NCBI GenBank assembly: GCA_019925095.2
Contig: CM034414.1
Span: 4,504,001-4,568,000, forward strand
Source: Dendrolimus kikuchii
Taxonomy: Eukaryota; Arthropoda; Insecta; Lepidoptera; Lasiocampidae
Direction: 5' to 3'
DNA length: 64,000 bases
Shown here piece after piece: positions 1-11,004 of the stretch; positions within the stretch are counted from its first letter, which is position 1, and each line of letters begins with the position of its first letter. The notes under the pieces are model-generated. The model made no database searches, had not been told where the DNA came from, and worked only from the letters and a program-made list of their open reading frames with translations. A program made the position numbers and the translations under genes.

Positions 1-695
1 TTTATAATTTAATATTAGATAAAAGTTAAACGGAAATTCGTCATAGGATAATACGAATAAGTTGTTTTGATAGATTTCAAAGGGGCGTAATTTACAGTGA
101 CGTCACTGTTGGTTAAAAATATTAGACAGTTTACTTACAGGCTCAACAAATAGAGTAGAAAATAATAGGGGCGCCACTTTCACACACTTATCTAAACTCT
201 GGCAACTCTAGTATTAAGTCATGAGTAATTTTGATATTTACTTATAGTAATTTTAGTATGTATTTATTACATAAACCATCGAGCTTTATTTACGAGATAC
301 GCATTTTGTCATCATAACCTATGATGTTTACTGTAATAATAATGACTATAATTGTAAGCAAGAGCTTTAAAAACAAACACCTTGTGATAATTAACAGAAT
401 AATTATTTGCTTAAAAGAAGCTAATAGAACCACTACAAACCTGTCATGTCGATTGTTCTTTGGTATATGTCCTCGAATTATGACAAGATTTTTGTTGAAA
501 ATTCCGCTAGACATCCTTAGTAAACTTTAAAAGTCATTGCTCATGTAAAACTTATTATATATTTGTAGTTAATTTATTTATAGCGGATTTTAAATTTGGA
601 TCAAAGTTGAAATTAAAATATCATGGATAAGTAGTAGCAGTAGAATTCGCCACAAAAACAGGCAAAGGAATTTTTAGTCCATACAGTCAATTCTA
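1..695. other. AT-rich DNA, no gene seen
   Basis: I see no open frame with protein-like composition, no splice-bounded exon and no recognisable repeat here. The short frames that exist are ordinary chance frames in AT-rich sequence. Confidence 0.5.
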
Positions 696-696
696 A

Positions 697-769
697 TGTC
701 GACGGTAACCACCTTCGATTAAGTGGGCTTATGCCCGTATGTCTGCTTCAAGCAATAAAAAAAAACAAT
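697..769 (+). repeat. Retroposon 3' tail fragment
   Basis: This carries only the terminal module shared by the R1 and R3 retroposons: a GACGGTAACCACCTT core, a GTCTGCTTCAAGC segment, then CAATAAAAAAAAA. The A-tract gives the sense direction. The piece is a severely 5'-truncated insertion or remnant. Confidence 0.6.
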
Positions 770-779
770 AACCTATGTA

Positions 780-1650
780 ACTATAACCCTGAAGGTATTA
801 TTATTTTGTTTTTGAAGTGAAACTTCTTTGGAATTGTTGTAATTTGAAACTCGATAAAACGAAAAGCGACACTAAAAAGAGATAAACATATAAATCTATA
901 CGACTGAGAGAATGAGATACGAGTTTTAAATTGTGCAGCACATATAAGAGAGTTAATAAGACCGATGATTATCGCATCCCTACGGGGCCGCGTCCGTGGC
1001 AGCACCAACAACATGCTCAATCTTTTTGTAGATCGATGGGATTCGCCACTGCTACGTAAATGGGTGCAACTGCACACCCAGTTAAATATAATATGAATTT
1101 GTTTTCTGCCGCCTCGCGGCCCAGTGGCCGAGTCCATACTTCAAGTGAATTCAGTATACATGTCTGTCATGTCTTATTAATTAATTGTTGTGCGTTAATT
1201 AATTTGAACTATTGATAATATGGAAATAATTTTATAATATAAAATTGTATAATTTTTGAAGTGAAACTTCTATATAGACGGAGCCTTAGGATTTTTCTGT
1301 CACGAAAAAGCGTTACGGCCGTGTGCAAGAGCGACATAATTTAGACTAGACGTGGGAGAGACGGCATAATGTTAGAGTAGACTATCGATGTTTTTATTGG
1401 TTCCGGATCGAATTCAGTTTTTTTGATTGATAAAATAAAATATGTTTAAATAAAAAATGCATTAATTAAAATGTACCTAACCTAACCAAATCATAATTTG
1501 CAGTAAACCTGCGAAAAATCGAAATGTGAGCTGGGACACAGTAGAAATGAAACTTCAACGGTCAAGTGGAAAAACAAATCGCAACAAAATTTGAAACTTG
1601 AAGTTTTACGGGGTGATTGTTAACGTACTTGTCCAATTTGAAAACCTAAG
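780..1650. other. No gene; palindromic 13-mers
   Basis: No gene is seen. The palindrome-like 13-mer GAAGTGAAACTTC occurs at 814-826 and 1258-1270, and in reverse complement at 2182-2194, each time in similar context. This suggests pieces of one decayed repeat family. Confidence 0.4.
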
Positions 1651-1652
1651 TA

Positions 1653-1945
1653 CCCGCGGGCGGACGTCCCACCTGATGGAAAGCGGTCACCGTCGCCTAT
1701 GGACATTGGCAACATCAAATGTGCTACAAATGCACTGCTGCTCTCTAAAGGGAGACTGGAACCTGGTCACAAATGCCGGAACACAACTCAAGGTTGTTAT
1801 AGAGGCATACTCTAGACCAGGCGTGGTAGCCATCCAGACGGGTAAATACCCTACCACCTAGCTGTGGGTTCTTTTGTCGCCTCTTACGATAGGTCGCCAG
1901 GCCGCAGAAAATTGTATTATTTTTGTTCCTACACAGATAAATAAC
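1653..1945 (-). repeat. R1 retroposon copy, antisense
   Basis: R1 is the commonest repeat of the window. In its sense direction it starts near TTTTATCCGTGCAGGAACGG, passes through CTGCGGCCGGGCGGCCTGTC and a CAACCTTGAGTTGTGTTCCG core, and ends at CTCCTGCAATAAAAAAA. This copy is in antisense orientation and lacks the A-tail end. The open frames that cross it are not genes: similar frames recur in every R1 copy because the copies are alike. Confidence 0.75.
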
Positions 1946-2473
1946 GGATGATATGGAAATACTCAATTTTCTGAAATAAATGAATTATTATTATTAAACA
2001 TAGGTCCAATTTGGACCGAAATAAAACTGATTTTAATATTTTTTTGGCTAAAACAATAAAAAATTAAAGGGGTGACTTAAGAAGTTTATTTTGAATTATA
2101 AAATGTAGGCGGATGTAGGCTAAAGGAATTATATTTATACTAATAAAAGTTAGAGAAGAATTATCTGTGAGTATATTCGCGGAAGTTTCACTTCTACTGC
2201 GTATGAACTGCACATACAACATTTTTGCCTTTTCTGGCCTAGTGAAAAGTCCAAAATATAGACCCAAGACGTAAGACACATACAATAAGTCCTTAATAAA
2301 TACTATCTCGAGCTCGTTCGCTGGAAATGACAATTGTAATTGAATAATAGCGGATAGAGTTAGACCGTTCCAGGAATACCACCTGTTCTGTGTATTGCTC
2401 AAGTTCTTAAAATAGGTTATTAGAAAGGAAGTCTATGTGACTTCGATGTACCTAACAGTCAAGCTATGGAATA

Positions 2474-2612
2474 AGAGTTTTTGGCCGGAACTGAAGGGTT
2501 ATGTTGTGCTATGCAGTTTTATTTTCTAAAATTGTTGTAACATTACTTTAAAATAAACAATAGTTGTAGGATATTGATAGTTTTTGAGTAGTATTCTTAG
2601 AGTAATAATACC
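2474..2612 (+). repeat. R4 retroposon, partial
   Basis: This matches the first ~135 bp of the R4 family, from GAGTTTTTGGC through TAGTTGTAGGATATTGATAG. It stops shortly after TTTTTGAGTAGTA, so the 3' half is missing. Confidence 0.7.
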
Positions 2613-3320
2613 TAGAGAGATAGCCTATTACAAAATTACATTCAGCGCAATGGCGTAGCTTGCCTTAGACGGGTCCTTTATCAAAACGTGTTGGGGGGCC
2701 CAAAGGAAGGGTAAAGTTTTTTATAAAAGAAACAAAAAAAGCTCGAATTGAATTAAAATAACTATATATCGATTATAAGTTCTTCTTTCTTCTTCTTTCT
2801 TCTTTCTGCTTATTTATCAAATCATCTATAGCTGAAGACGATTTCAGTTTTCCTAGATTTTCTGCCTCTATAGACAATAAGGACAAATCTGAAAGCCGTT
2901 CCTGTTGGCCCAGCAGTTATTCTCAAATATGTCATTAATTTATAAAAGATTGTGAATAACATTTTAGAACTTTTTGCTTACACACTTTCGGGCCCCTGTA
3001 GCCTGGGCACCCCGTATCATTGACACGGCTGATACGGCGGTAGCTACGCCCCTGGTTCAGAGTTGAAGCACAAAACCAATTAATGTGTGCGTGAAGCGCT
3101 ATGGGATTATTTTCGCTGACACGCACACAAAGGCACAAAAATGTTGCAAGTAAATAGTCTTCCTAAAAAGTAGGGAATTGGAAATATTGGAGCTTGTCAC
3201 ACTAAGACTTTGTGTTGTGGACCGACGAAACCGTCGCGTCGACAAGAGAACTGTGACTTTTAGGACCTACTTAAAAGTGCTTCACTTTACTGCCACCTAC
3301 TCGGGTTCTAAGCGTATTAA
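2613..3320. other. No gene; short pyrimidine tract
   Basis: No gene is seen. A TTC/TTTC pyrimidine microsatellite-like tract occupies about 2780-2812. The remainder is unclassified. Confidence 0.4.
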
Positions 3321-3324
3321 TTCT

Positions 3325-3780
3325 ATGGTAGTAATTATGTGTTTTTGTGAGAAGTGTGAATTGTGTACTCAATGTGGTCTTTCGAATTTTTTATTTTTTT
3401 TATTGCTGGAGTTCAGCAGACAGGCAGACGGCCAACTTGATGGAAAACGGTTACCATCGCCTATGGACATTTGCAACACCAAAGGTGCTACAAATGCGCT
3501 GCTGCTCTCTTAACAGAGACTGGAAACTGGTCACTAATGCCGGAACACAACTCAAGGCTGTTATGGAGACATACTTTAGACCAGGGGTGGTAGTTATCCA
3601 GTCGGGCAAATGCCCTACCACCTGGCTGTGGGTTGTTTTGTCGCCTCTTACGACAGGCCGCCCGGCCGCAGGAAATTGTATTCTTTCTCCGTTCCTGCAC
3701 GGATAAAAAGTTGTCACAAAGACTCCGTTGAATGGCGTCAGTTGTAAGCCTACAATTCAGATGAGCTATACGAAGAGTTA
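3325..3780 (+). repeat. R4 retroposon split by an R1 insertion
   Basis: R4 sequence (TAGTAATTATGTGTTTTTGTGAGAAG... through GTGGTCTTTCGAA) runs to about 3390. It resumes at about 3711 with TTGTCACAAAGACTCCGTTG and continues to about 3780. The R1 copy at 3390-3708 lies between, so R1 inserted into a pre-existing R4 copy. This gives a relative age for the two families at this locus. Confidence 0.7.
3390..3708 (-). repeat. R1 retroposon, near full length, antisense
   Basis: It runs from a T-run and ATTGCTGGAGTTCAGCAGAC to CTTTCTCCGTTCCTGCACGGATAAA. On the minus strand this is the standard R1 order with an A-rich 3' end. It is nested in the R4 copy at 3325-3780. No coding function is inferred. 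Confidence 0.8.
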
Positions 3781-4451
3781 TACATTAATGATGAATCGGG
3801 TGTATGGACTAAGATGTTTTTGTGGCGAATTATACTACTGCTTAATTAGATAAGCTGCTGTAAAGTTGGTAGCGGATATATATTTTTGGCTTTATCGTGA
3901 CTTATCAAAACGGTTGATAGATGTCTCACGTGACCGAAACGAAGGCCTGTATTTTGGGCAACGCATAATATACAATTTCACAGCTATTCTGAATTTCACT
4001 CTGTTACTAATATCATAATCATGTAACTCATCCTTTCAATCCTGTATCTGATTTCGAAAACTTAAGCGGATATTTATTTCCGAACGCTACGTTACCGTAT
4101 TACCGTAAAAACAAACAGAATAAAAACAAATTACCGCCATTAGAAAACCAAAAAAGAAGCGAAACCAGCGAAAGTATATACATTAGAGAAAGCAAATGTT
4201 TTGTTCTATTGCGTTGACCAATTACAAGTCATTCGGTTGATTTGTTAACCAATCACGTGCAAGGAAAGTGAGTTTACCAATTTTGGAGCACTATGATTGG
4301 TCACATGATTGCTGTCAGTCTGAATTCCATTTTCGTATGTTTACTTTCTGAAAGTCTTTGAAGTCTATACTTGTATATCATGGATTAATAAAATATATAT
4401 CACGGCCAGTGACATTGACATTATTGTTACTTTTGACCTAATTTTTTGTCT

Positions 4452-4776
4452 GTTTTTTTTATTGCATGAGTTCAGCAGACAGGCAAACGGTGAACCTGAT
4501 GGACAGCGATTACCATCGCCTATGGACATTTGTAACACCAAAGGTGCTACCAATGTGCTGCCACTCTCTAAAACTTTAAAGGAAGGCTGGAACCCGACCA
4601 CTAATGCGGGAACACAACTCAAGGTTATTATGGCGGCATACTCTATTAACAGGGGGATAGCCATCCAGGCGGGAAAATACCCTACCAAGGTGGCTGTGGG
4701 TTGTTTTGTTGCCTCTTACGACAGGCCGCCCGGTCGCAGGAAATTGAATTCTTTCTCCGTTCCAGTACGGATGAAA
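4452..4776 (-). repeat. R1 retroposon, antisense
   Basis: A near-complete R1 copy with its poly-A end (seen as T-run plus ATTGCATGAGTTCAGCAGAC) on the left and its 5' end, in diverged form (TTCCAGTACGGATGAAA), on the right. It abuts an oppositely oriented R1 copy, so the two form a large inverted repeat. Confidence 0.8.
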
Positions 4777-4782
4777 GAGTTT

Positions 4783-5018
4783 TGCCAGGTGGTAGGGCAT
4801 TTGACCGACTGGATAGCTACCACCCCTGGTCTAAAGTATGTCGCCATAACAACCTTGAGATGTGTTCCGGCATTAGTGACCAGGTTCCAGTCTTCCTTAA
4901 GGGAGCAGCAGCGCATTTATAGCACCTTTGGTGTCGCAAATGTCCATAGGCGATGGTAACCGCTATCTATCAAGTGGGACGTCTATCTGTGTGCTGAACT
5001 ACTGCAATAAAAAAAAAT
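4783..5018 (+). repeat. R1 retroposon, 5'-truncated, sense
   Basis: It starts abruptly at TTGCCAGGTGGTAGGG, inside the R1 consensus, and ends with CTACTGCAATAAAAAAAAA. This is a 5'-truncated copy with an intact A-tail, as expected for target-primed reverse transcription. The antisense copy at 26411-26660 is cut at almost the same internal point. Confidence 0.8.
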
Positions 5019-5019
5019 G

Positions 5020-7075
5020 AGTGCGAAATAATATAAAAAATATGAAAACTACTGAACGGATTTAAACGAAACTCGACACAGGGGTGCTTTATACTAACAG
5101 TCTACCCTTAAGATACTATTTATTCCGACAAATGACGACGTTTCTGTGAAATAGACGAGTAAATATAACGTAAATGATGACGCTGCATTCTTGTTTTTTT
5201 TTTTGGTAACGCTGTTGAATTTCACTAATGCCTCTGCTAAATCTGGAACAATGTTAATGTCAGTGTCCGTTTCACGCATATCTAGCTAAAAGTTTAATGC
5301 GTTATTTAAATGAGACATTATTAATGACGTTATATATTGCAGAGATAAGTATGTATAATAAACGTAAGTAAAATAAATGCAGTCGAAATTAAAGCTTTGA
5401 GAAATATATGTGAGGTAAGCATGAATGATATGATACGGAATAGTGTAATAAGGGAACGTTGTTCAATACAACGGTAGGGGCTGCTAAAGACGGTAGGTAC
5501 GGTAGGCAACAACTGCCTACGGCGGCAAAATTTAGAGGCTGCAAAAATGCTTGAACTACTAAAGCCCACAAAAAAACAACAAAACGCACAACACCCAGAA
5601 ATATATTTCGATTCGGTCACTTGATCTACAAAACATATGAGTATTAAAATCAATAAGTACATATAACAATAATAGACAGGGTCAGGGAGAAGAAAGCTGG
5701 ATAGATGTACCGTTTAGTTTTCTTAAGTTTCGGTGGGGGCGGCATTTATCGACCTTTGCCTACGGCGGCAAAAAGCCTAGAGCCGGCCCATACAACGGTT
5801 ATTTTAAGACGCCATCCTTTCTTTCGTATCACAAATCCAACAATTCTGACTTAAAGTGCTAGCCGCTAAAGCGTAAACTAGAAAAAAAAACAACAATTTC
5901 CGATAAAACGGCTGTGACGAAATCATAATGTATCCGTTTTATACATAAGTGCAAAACCATAAATAGTCTAGACTAGTACAAATTCGGCACTAATAATTTA
6001 TAAACACAATTAAACTCCGCATTACAAAATAATTCTTAGTCTTATTATACAAGACGTAGTTGCAAAATCGTTTTAAATTGAGAAACTCAATTCCGGTTAC
6101 GTGCGGTAGTTTATAAGATCACAACACTAATATAGGAAACTACAAAGTTTTTGCAACTCTTGTTTTGTTATAATCTAAATTAAACTTTACACTTCTAACT
6201 ATAAAGTTCAAAATAATAAACAAAGTCTAAAGAGTTACGTCCTATTCGAATTGAAAGTCGTCATGCGTATGAATCATAGACTATTTTAAGGAATGTCAAA
6301 GGTTCATGTTTTTAAGGTTTTGTTTGAAAACAGAATTATTTATCTTTAATGTGCATACTAACGCCATCTAGTTGAGAATGAGTGAACTAAATTTATTTGT
6401 AAACAACGCGTTCTTATTAATGTAAAATTTGCGTTAAGAATAATGTATGAATACTAGTTTTTCTCGCAATACTTGCGTATATCTTAATGTCCTATCCCGC
6501 GGAAGTTATCTAATTATTCTGGATAGACAGTATCCTTTTGGAATCTTTTATCGACGATAAGAAACTTAAAGAAGCCTACAAACTTACTCTAACATAATAA
6601 GAATAAGACCATAAGCCTATAAAACTCGTAAACTATTATAAATAAAGAGATTAGTACTTACTTCTCTTTTCAATTTTATATTTATGCGATATCAGAACTA
6701 AATCAGTTTTGACTTAATATTGTGTGTGTAAAACTACCAAAATTCGGTACTAGTGATATCTGTCAAACGAGGTGATACTATCCATCAAGGCAACACTTCA
6801 AAGTACTGGGTTGGCTTTTCCTAGTATTCTTCTAGAGATAAGGAAGACCATCTCATGTCAGACTTCAATTGAGCGTACAGCGCGCCGTAAATAATAGTTC
6901 AGAAACCGACCACGAATGGCGCTAGTGTAGGCAATGACTGTCTATAACAGCAGTCAAGTATAAAAGGTGTGCGGTATGTTGAGCTAGGTATAATATTTTA
7001 TAATTTTAAAGTTATTTTATTCTTTAAACTATTCAGTACGGCAAGGCAATGTTGAGGATTGAAGAAAAAGTAATA
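5020..7075. other. No gene identified
   Basis: About 2 kb of AT-rich sequence without a supportable exon. A short GC-richer motif, TGCCTACGGCGGCAAAA, occurs near 5514 and again near 5758, perhaps marking a decayed repeat. Nothing else is recognised. Confidence 0.4.
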
Positions 7076-7225
7076 ACAATAATTGTGAACAAACTGTTAA
7101 GGTGGTTTGGACATGTAGAAAGAATAGATAAAATGAGACTGACAAAACAATTGTATGACAGTGTGGGTGGTAATGTTGGTGCCCGTATACCGCGATTACC
7201 ACGATCAAATTGCAGATAATTTGAA
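7076..7225 (+). repeat. RTE-like LINE C-terminus fragment
   Basis: A short, mutated stretch reads in frame as L-R-W-F-G-H-V-E-R-I-D followed by an L-T-K-Q-L-Y-D segment. This is the tail of an RTE-type reverse-transcriptase ORF that appears better preserved at 50450-50825. It is broken by indels, so it is a relic. Confidence 0.55.
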
Positions 7226-7360
7226 AAATTGTCAGTTATAAATCAGATATCTACACTAATATTATAAAGAGGCATTATGAGTTTGTTAGTAGTAAGTAAT
7301 CTTTTGAGCCGATTTTGAAAATTCACCAGTAGATACATTATTCCTGAGTAACATTCTTTT

Positions 7361-7633
7361 TATTTATTTTATTGCATGAGTTCAGCAGACAGGTAGACGG
7401 CCCACCTGATGAGAGGCAGTTACCATCGCCTATGGACATTTGTAACAGCAAAGGCGCTACCAATGTGCTGCTGCTCTCTAAAGGGAGACTGGAACTTGGC
7501 CATTAATGCCGGAACACAACTCAAGGTTGTTATGACGTCATACTCTAGATCAGGGGTGATAGTCATCCAGACCGGAAAATACCCTACCACCAGTCTGTGG
7601 GTTATTTTGTTGCCCGGCCGCAGGAAATTGTGA
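7361..7633 (-). repeat. R1 retroposon, antisense
   Basis: A T-rich run plus ATTGCATGAGTTCAGCAGAC begins the copy, which continues to CCCGGCCGCAGGAAATTGTG. The outermost 5' part in the sense direction is missing, and there is a small deletion before the GGCCGC block. Confidence 0.75.
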
Positions 7634-7904
7634 TTAATAATACTTTTTAATGTGAAATATCAATTCCAAGAACGGGCTGATGCGTTGATTTATCGGCGTG
7701 CGCTGACTAAATAAGAAATAAGTTGCAGGGTCAAACACTCTCTGGTGGACATTGAGAAAAAAATGTTTTCCCATGGGCAATTATATGTTGGCTTATCTCG
7801 AGTTTGAACTCCAGAAAGCCAAATACATTTTGTTATCAGACAAAAGGACAACATCAAACATAGTATACAGAGAAGTCTTAAACAAAATAAAAAATAAACA
7901 TAAA

Positions 7905-8268
7905 ATACACATACATACATAACTTCAGGCCAGTTCCCTTGCGGGGTAGGCACGAACAACAGAGCGCCATTTAGGCTTATTCTTACACACCTCACTTGCT
8001 TCTTTGACATTTATCACTTGTCATGCACGCTCGTCTCTTCTTAAGGCTCCTGACATGACCTTCTGCTAGTACACGATCAATTTGATCATGGAAGGTGTGT
8101 CGTGGCCTTACACGACTTCTCCATCCATCCACTTTTGCATTGTATATCTGTTTAGTCATTCTTTCATCATGCATTCTTTCCACATGCCCGAACCACCGGG
8201 GCATTCCTTTCCTTACCTTCACCCCAACACTCTCTTTCAGACCAACCCTCTTTCTTACTTCGTACAAA
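7905..8268 (-). repeat. RTE-like LINE 3' end, antisense
   Basis: On the minus strand this reads through a G-H-V-E-R-M motif, a D-G-W-R-S-R-V-R-P-R segment, a D-Q-I-D-R-V-L-A-E-G segment and an R-A-C-M-T motif. It ends near a CATA/TATG simple repeat at about 7908-7921. This order, and the (ATGT)n-type tail, fit the C-terminus of an RTE-clade LINE protein, 5'-truncated. It is a fragment, not a host gene. Confidence 0.7.
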
Positions 8269-8269
8269 C

Positions 8270-9505
8270 ATAAAATAAATCCTTATAAAATGTTAGACGC
8301 CCAGCGAAGTGGACATGGGCCAGCTAGAGTATAATAAATGTCTATGTATGAAAAAATTAATAAAAGTGTATGAAGGAAAGATGTATGTGAGAGATCCATC
8401 GTCTCTGCTTACCACTATGGAAAAAAAGCATAATACGTAAATAATTCTTCTAAATATTAAACAATCACTATAAAATAATTTCTGATTGTCTATTGTCATA
8501 AACTTTACTACCCTTAGCTAGCTACAGATGCGCTGCCAATAATGTATTGACTGTTTTTTTTTTTAACGCTCCTCAATTCCCTCTGTATACTTCCATGATA
8601 CAAGAGTTATTTTGATACAAAAGCACGTCGCGTCCATAGGCTATCTCCTTTTAGCTTACGGAATTGAATACCGTGGTCCTTTTCTAACAATTTGCATAGA
8701 CAATGTACCGTTACACTGGCTTGCGATTCGTGTTTTATTAGTTGTAAAACATTTTGTAAGCTATGCAAATCGGTCTTTATAAGCTCTACATACTATACTT
8801 AGTTGATTGGTGTGTTTGTGTTGTGTCTCTTGATGTAGGTACACATCATGATGTTTTCTTTCACCATTATCACGCGGTAATTGTAAACAATACACGGATT
8901 AGATCAGATTATTCCCTATAAGTATGCTTCCCCGTCAAGATCGAACCCTTTTACATATATTAACCGCTAAAAAAAATACAAATACTCGAGAATACAATAC
9001 TTAATGTAAAAACGACATTGTATATCGTTGTACAAGATAATAAGATCTAGATTTTTGATTGACCGTTTTTTTTTCCAGCCGTGTAATTAATTAATGGCGG
9101 TAGTAGGTAGATGGTGATTTTCATTTATTTTCGAAATTTGGCTACACCATTGTATAGCGGCTACAGAAAAGACATGTTGTGCTGACCCTTTAGTTTAGAC
9201 CATTAATACAAAGACGGAGACTCGAACTCTCAAAGTGAAGCCGGCTAAAGGATGCCAGTCTTAGAATAGGATGCCAATCCCGCCGCAGTGCGTTACGAGA
9301 ACTCAGTATTAAATCGAAAAAAAATCATCAAATTACTCCGGACAAAGGTGGAATGGTTTCCAATGATACATTACTATTAATCAGGCAGACGCAAACCACG
9401 TGCATATTACATAAGATTACGAACACAAGTTTAAAAAAATGCTTCATTTCATTATTGACGCTTTTGTCCAAGCACCCTCTATACTTTTGTTTCGTCTGAG
9501 GCCGA
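8270..9505. other. No gene; possible tRNA-derived SINE traces
   Basis: No gene is seen. Minus-strand B-box-like motifs occur near 8938-8950 (GGTTCGATCTT in reverse complement) and near 9208-9222 (GAGTTCGAGTCTC in reverse complement). I cannot delimit a SINE or tRNA around either of them. Confidence 0.3.
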
Positions 9506-10018
9506 CCTAGGGTTGCCAACTATTTTTGAGAAAAATAACGTATTTACATTCTTTAAGTAGGGAAATAATAAAGTATTTAGAAGAAAAAAAGTAAAAAAAA
9601 AACTTTCAAATTTTTATTTATTTCTTCTCTTGGAGACACCATTTTGTGTGTTTCTAGCACACACCGACAACTTTTCATTATCCTTAAATTTTTGTAAGCT
9701 ATCTTTTCATTCCCAATTCAAATTTAAATAAACAAGCAATTCATTTTTTATTGAATTTATTGATGTCCTGTTCCTTTCTTCTCGCCATTTTATATTCATT
9801 ACTGAATAAACTCTTTCAGTGACAGCTGGATCGAAATAGTTTAGTAATTATTCATATAAGTATTTCATTTTATGCATCAGAGTAAATATTGGAAATAGAG
9901 TATTTTCACATACATAAAGTATGTGAAAATACTCTATTTCCATTTTATGCAAAACTATAAAGTATTAGCAAAAATAAAGTAGGATACGTTATTATAAAGT
10001 ATGGTTGGCAACCCTAGG
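9506..10018. mobile_element. hAT-like MITE with perfect 15-bp ends
   Basis: CCTAGGGTTGCCAAC at 9506-9520 is matched exactly in reverse complement by 10004-10018. The core TAGGGTTGCCA resembles hAT terminal repeats, and the ~510-bp interior is non-coding, as in a MITE. Flanking 8-mers are only partly alike, so the target duplication is not proven. The left ~90 bp recurs at 25950-26045. The element contains a perfect 23-bp hairpin at 9891-9941. Confidence 0.65.
9891..9941. repeat. Perfect 23-bp hairpin
   Basis: 9891-9913 and 9919-9941 are exact reverse complements separated by five bases. An 11-base direct repeat, CATTTTATGCA, lies just outside both arms (about 9867 and 9941). Confidence 0.8.
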
Positions 10019-10044
10019 CCAATATCAAATTATTGGGGAAGGTG

Positions 10045-10300
10045 GGAGTTTTTGGCGGGAACTGAAAGGAGATGTTGGGCTGTGCAGTTTTATTTTCTAA
10101 AAATGTGTAAAATTACTCTACAATGAACAATAGTTGTAGGATATTGATAGTTTTTGAGTAGTAATTATGTATTTTGTGAGAAATGTGGACTGTATAGTCA
10201 AATGTGGCCTTTTGAGTTATCACAAGAACTCCGTTGAATGGCACTAGCTGATTACGTACAGTTCAGCTGTGCTACACATAGGCTTATGAAAATGAAGAGA
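10045..10300 (+). repeat. R4 retroposon, sense
   Basis: It runs from GGAGTTTTTGGCGGGAACTG through the GAACTCCGTTGAATGGC block to CATAGGCTTATGAAAATGAAG. The extreme 3' part, with GCCAAGCC and the A-rich tail, is missing. Confidence 0.75.
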
Positions 10301-10810
10301 CTATTTCAGTGAAAATGCCTAAAGAACCATATAAAGATAATATTAGTAGTCAGTTAGACCTCCAAGAACTGTTTGCGTTATCTATAAATGTTTAAAAGTA
10401 TAGACTTATCTTAACAGAACTTATCTTTGTTCAAACAATAACCTTAAAGCAACAAAGACTTACGAAACCGTGACTCATTTGATTGTTTAAGCTTACTTCG
10501 AAGTTTGCTGTGCTACATAATGAAAGAGAATTCTACATTATGGCATTATAATGCCACCTCAGACGAATAAAAGTATAGACAAGACAAACAGTAAAGTGAA
10601 GAATTTTTCAAAACATGTACAATGGCTAAAGAAAGTTTTGTACTAGGATGTCGATCGCGTCGTAGACGTTACAAGAATTCAGTATTAAATAATCGAATTA
10701 GTACAGATGAAGGTCTACCTTTATCATCCACTGGAAACAATTCCAATAGTTTCCAGTGGATACATTACTATTTCTCACACAGACGCGGACTACATGAGTT
10801 ACGACCAGAA

Positions 10811-11003
10811 GTTTCCTGCGGCCGGGCGGCCTGTCGTAAGAGGCGATAAAACCAACCCACAGCCAGGTAGTAGGATATTTGTCTGTTTGGATGGCATCAA
10901 CCCCTGGTCTAGAGTATGCCACCATAACAATGTTGAGTTGTGTTCCTGCATTAGTGACCAGGTTCCAGTCTCCCTTTAGAGAGCAGCAGCGCATTTGTAG
11001 CAC
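10811..11003 (+). repeat. R1 retroposon, internal part, sense
   Basis: It starts at TTTCCTGCGGCCGGGCGGCC and ends at GCAGCAGCGCATTTGTAGCAC. It lacks both the extreme 5' segment and the shared 3' tail, so it is an internal fragment, with the 3' end lost by deletion. Confidence 0.7.
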
Positions 11004-11004
11004 T

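Noticed and set aside
4462..4959. 165-codon plus-strand frame
   Set aside because: It lies entirely across two abutting R1 retroposon copies in opposite orientation; the same peptide pieces recur at every R1 copy.
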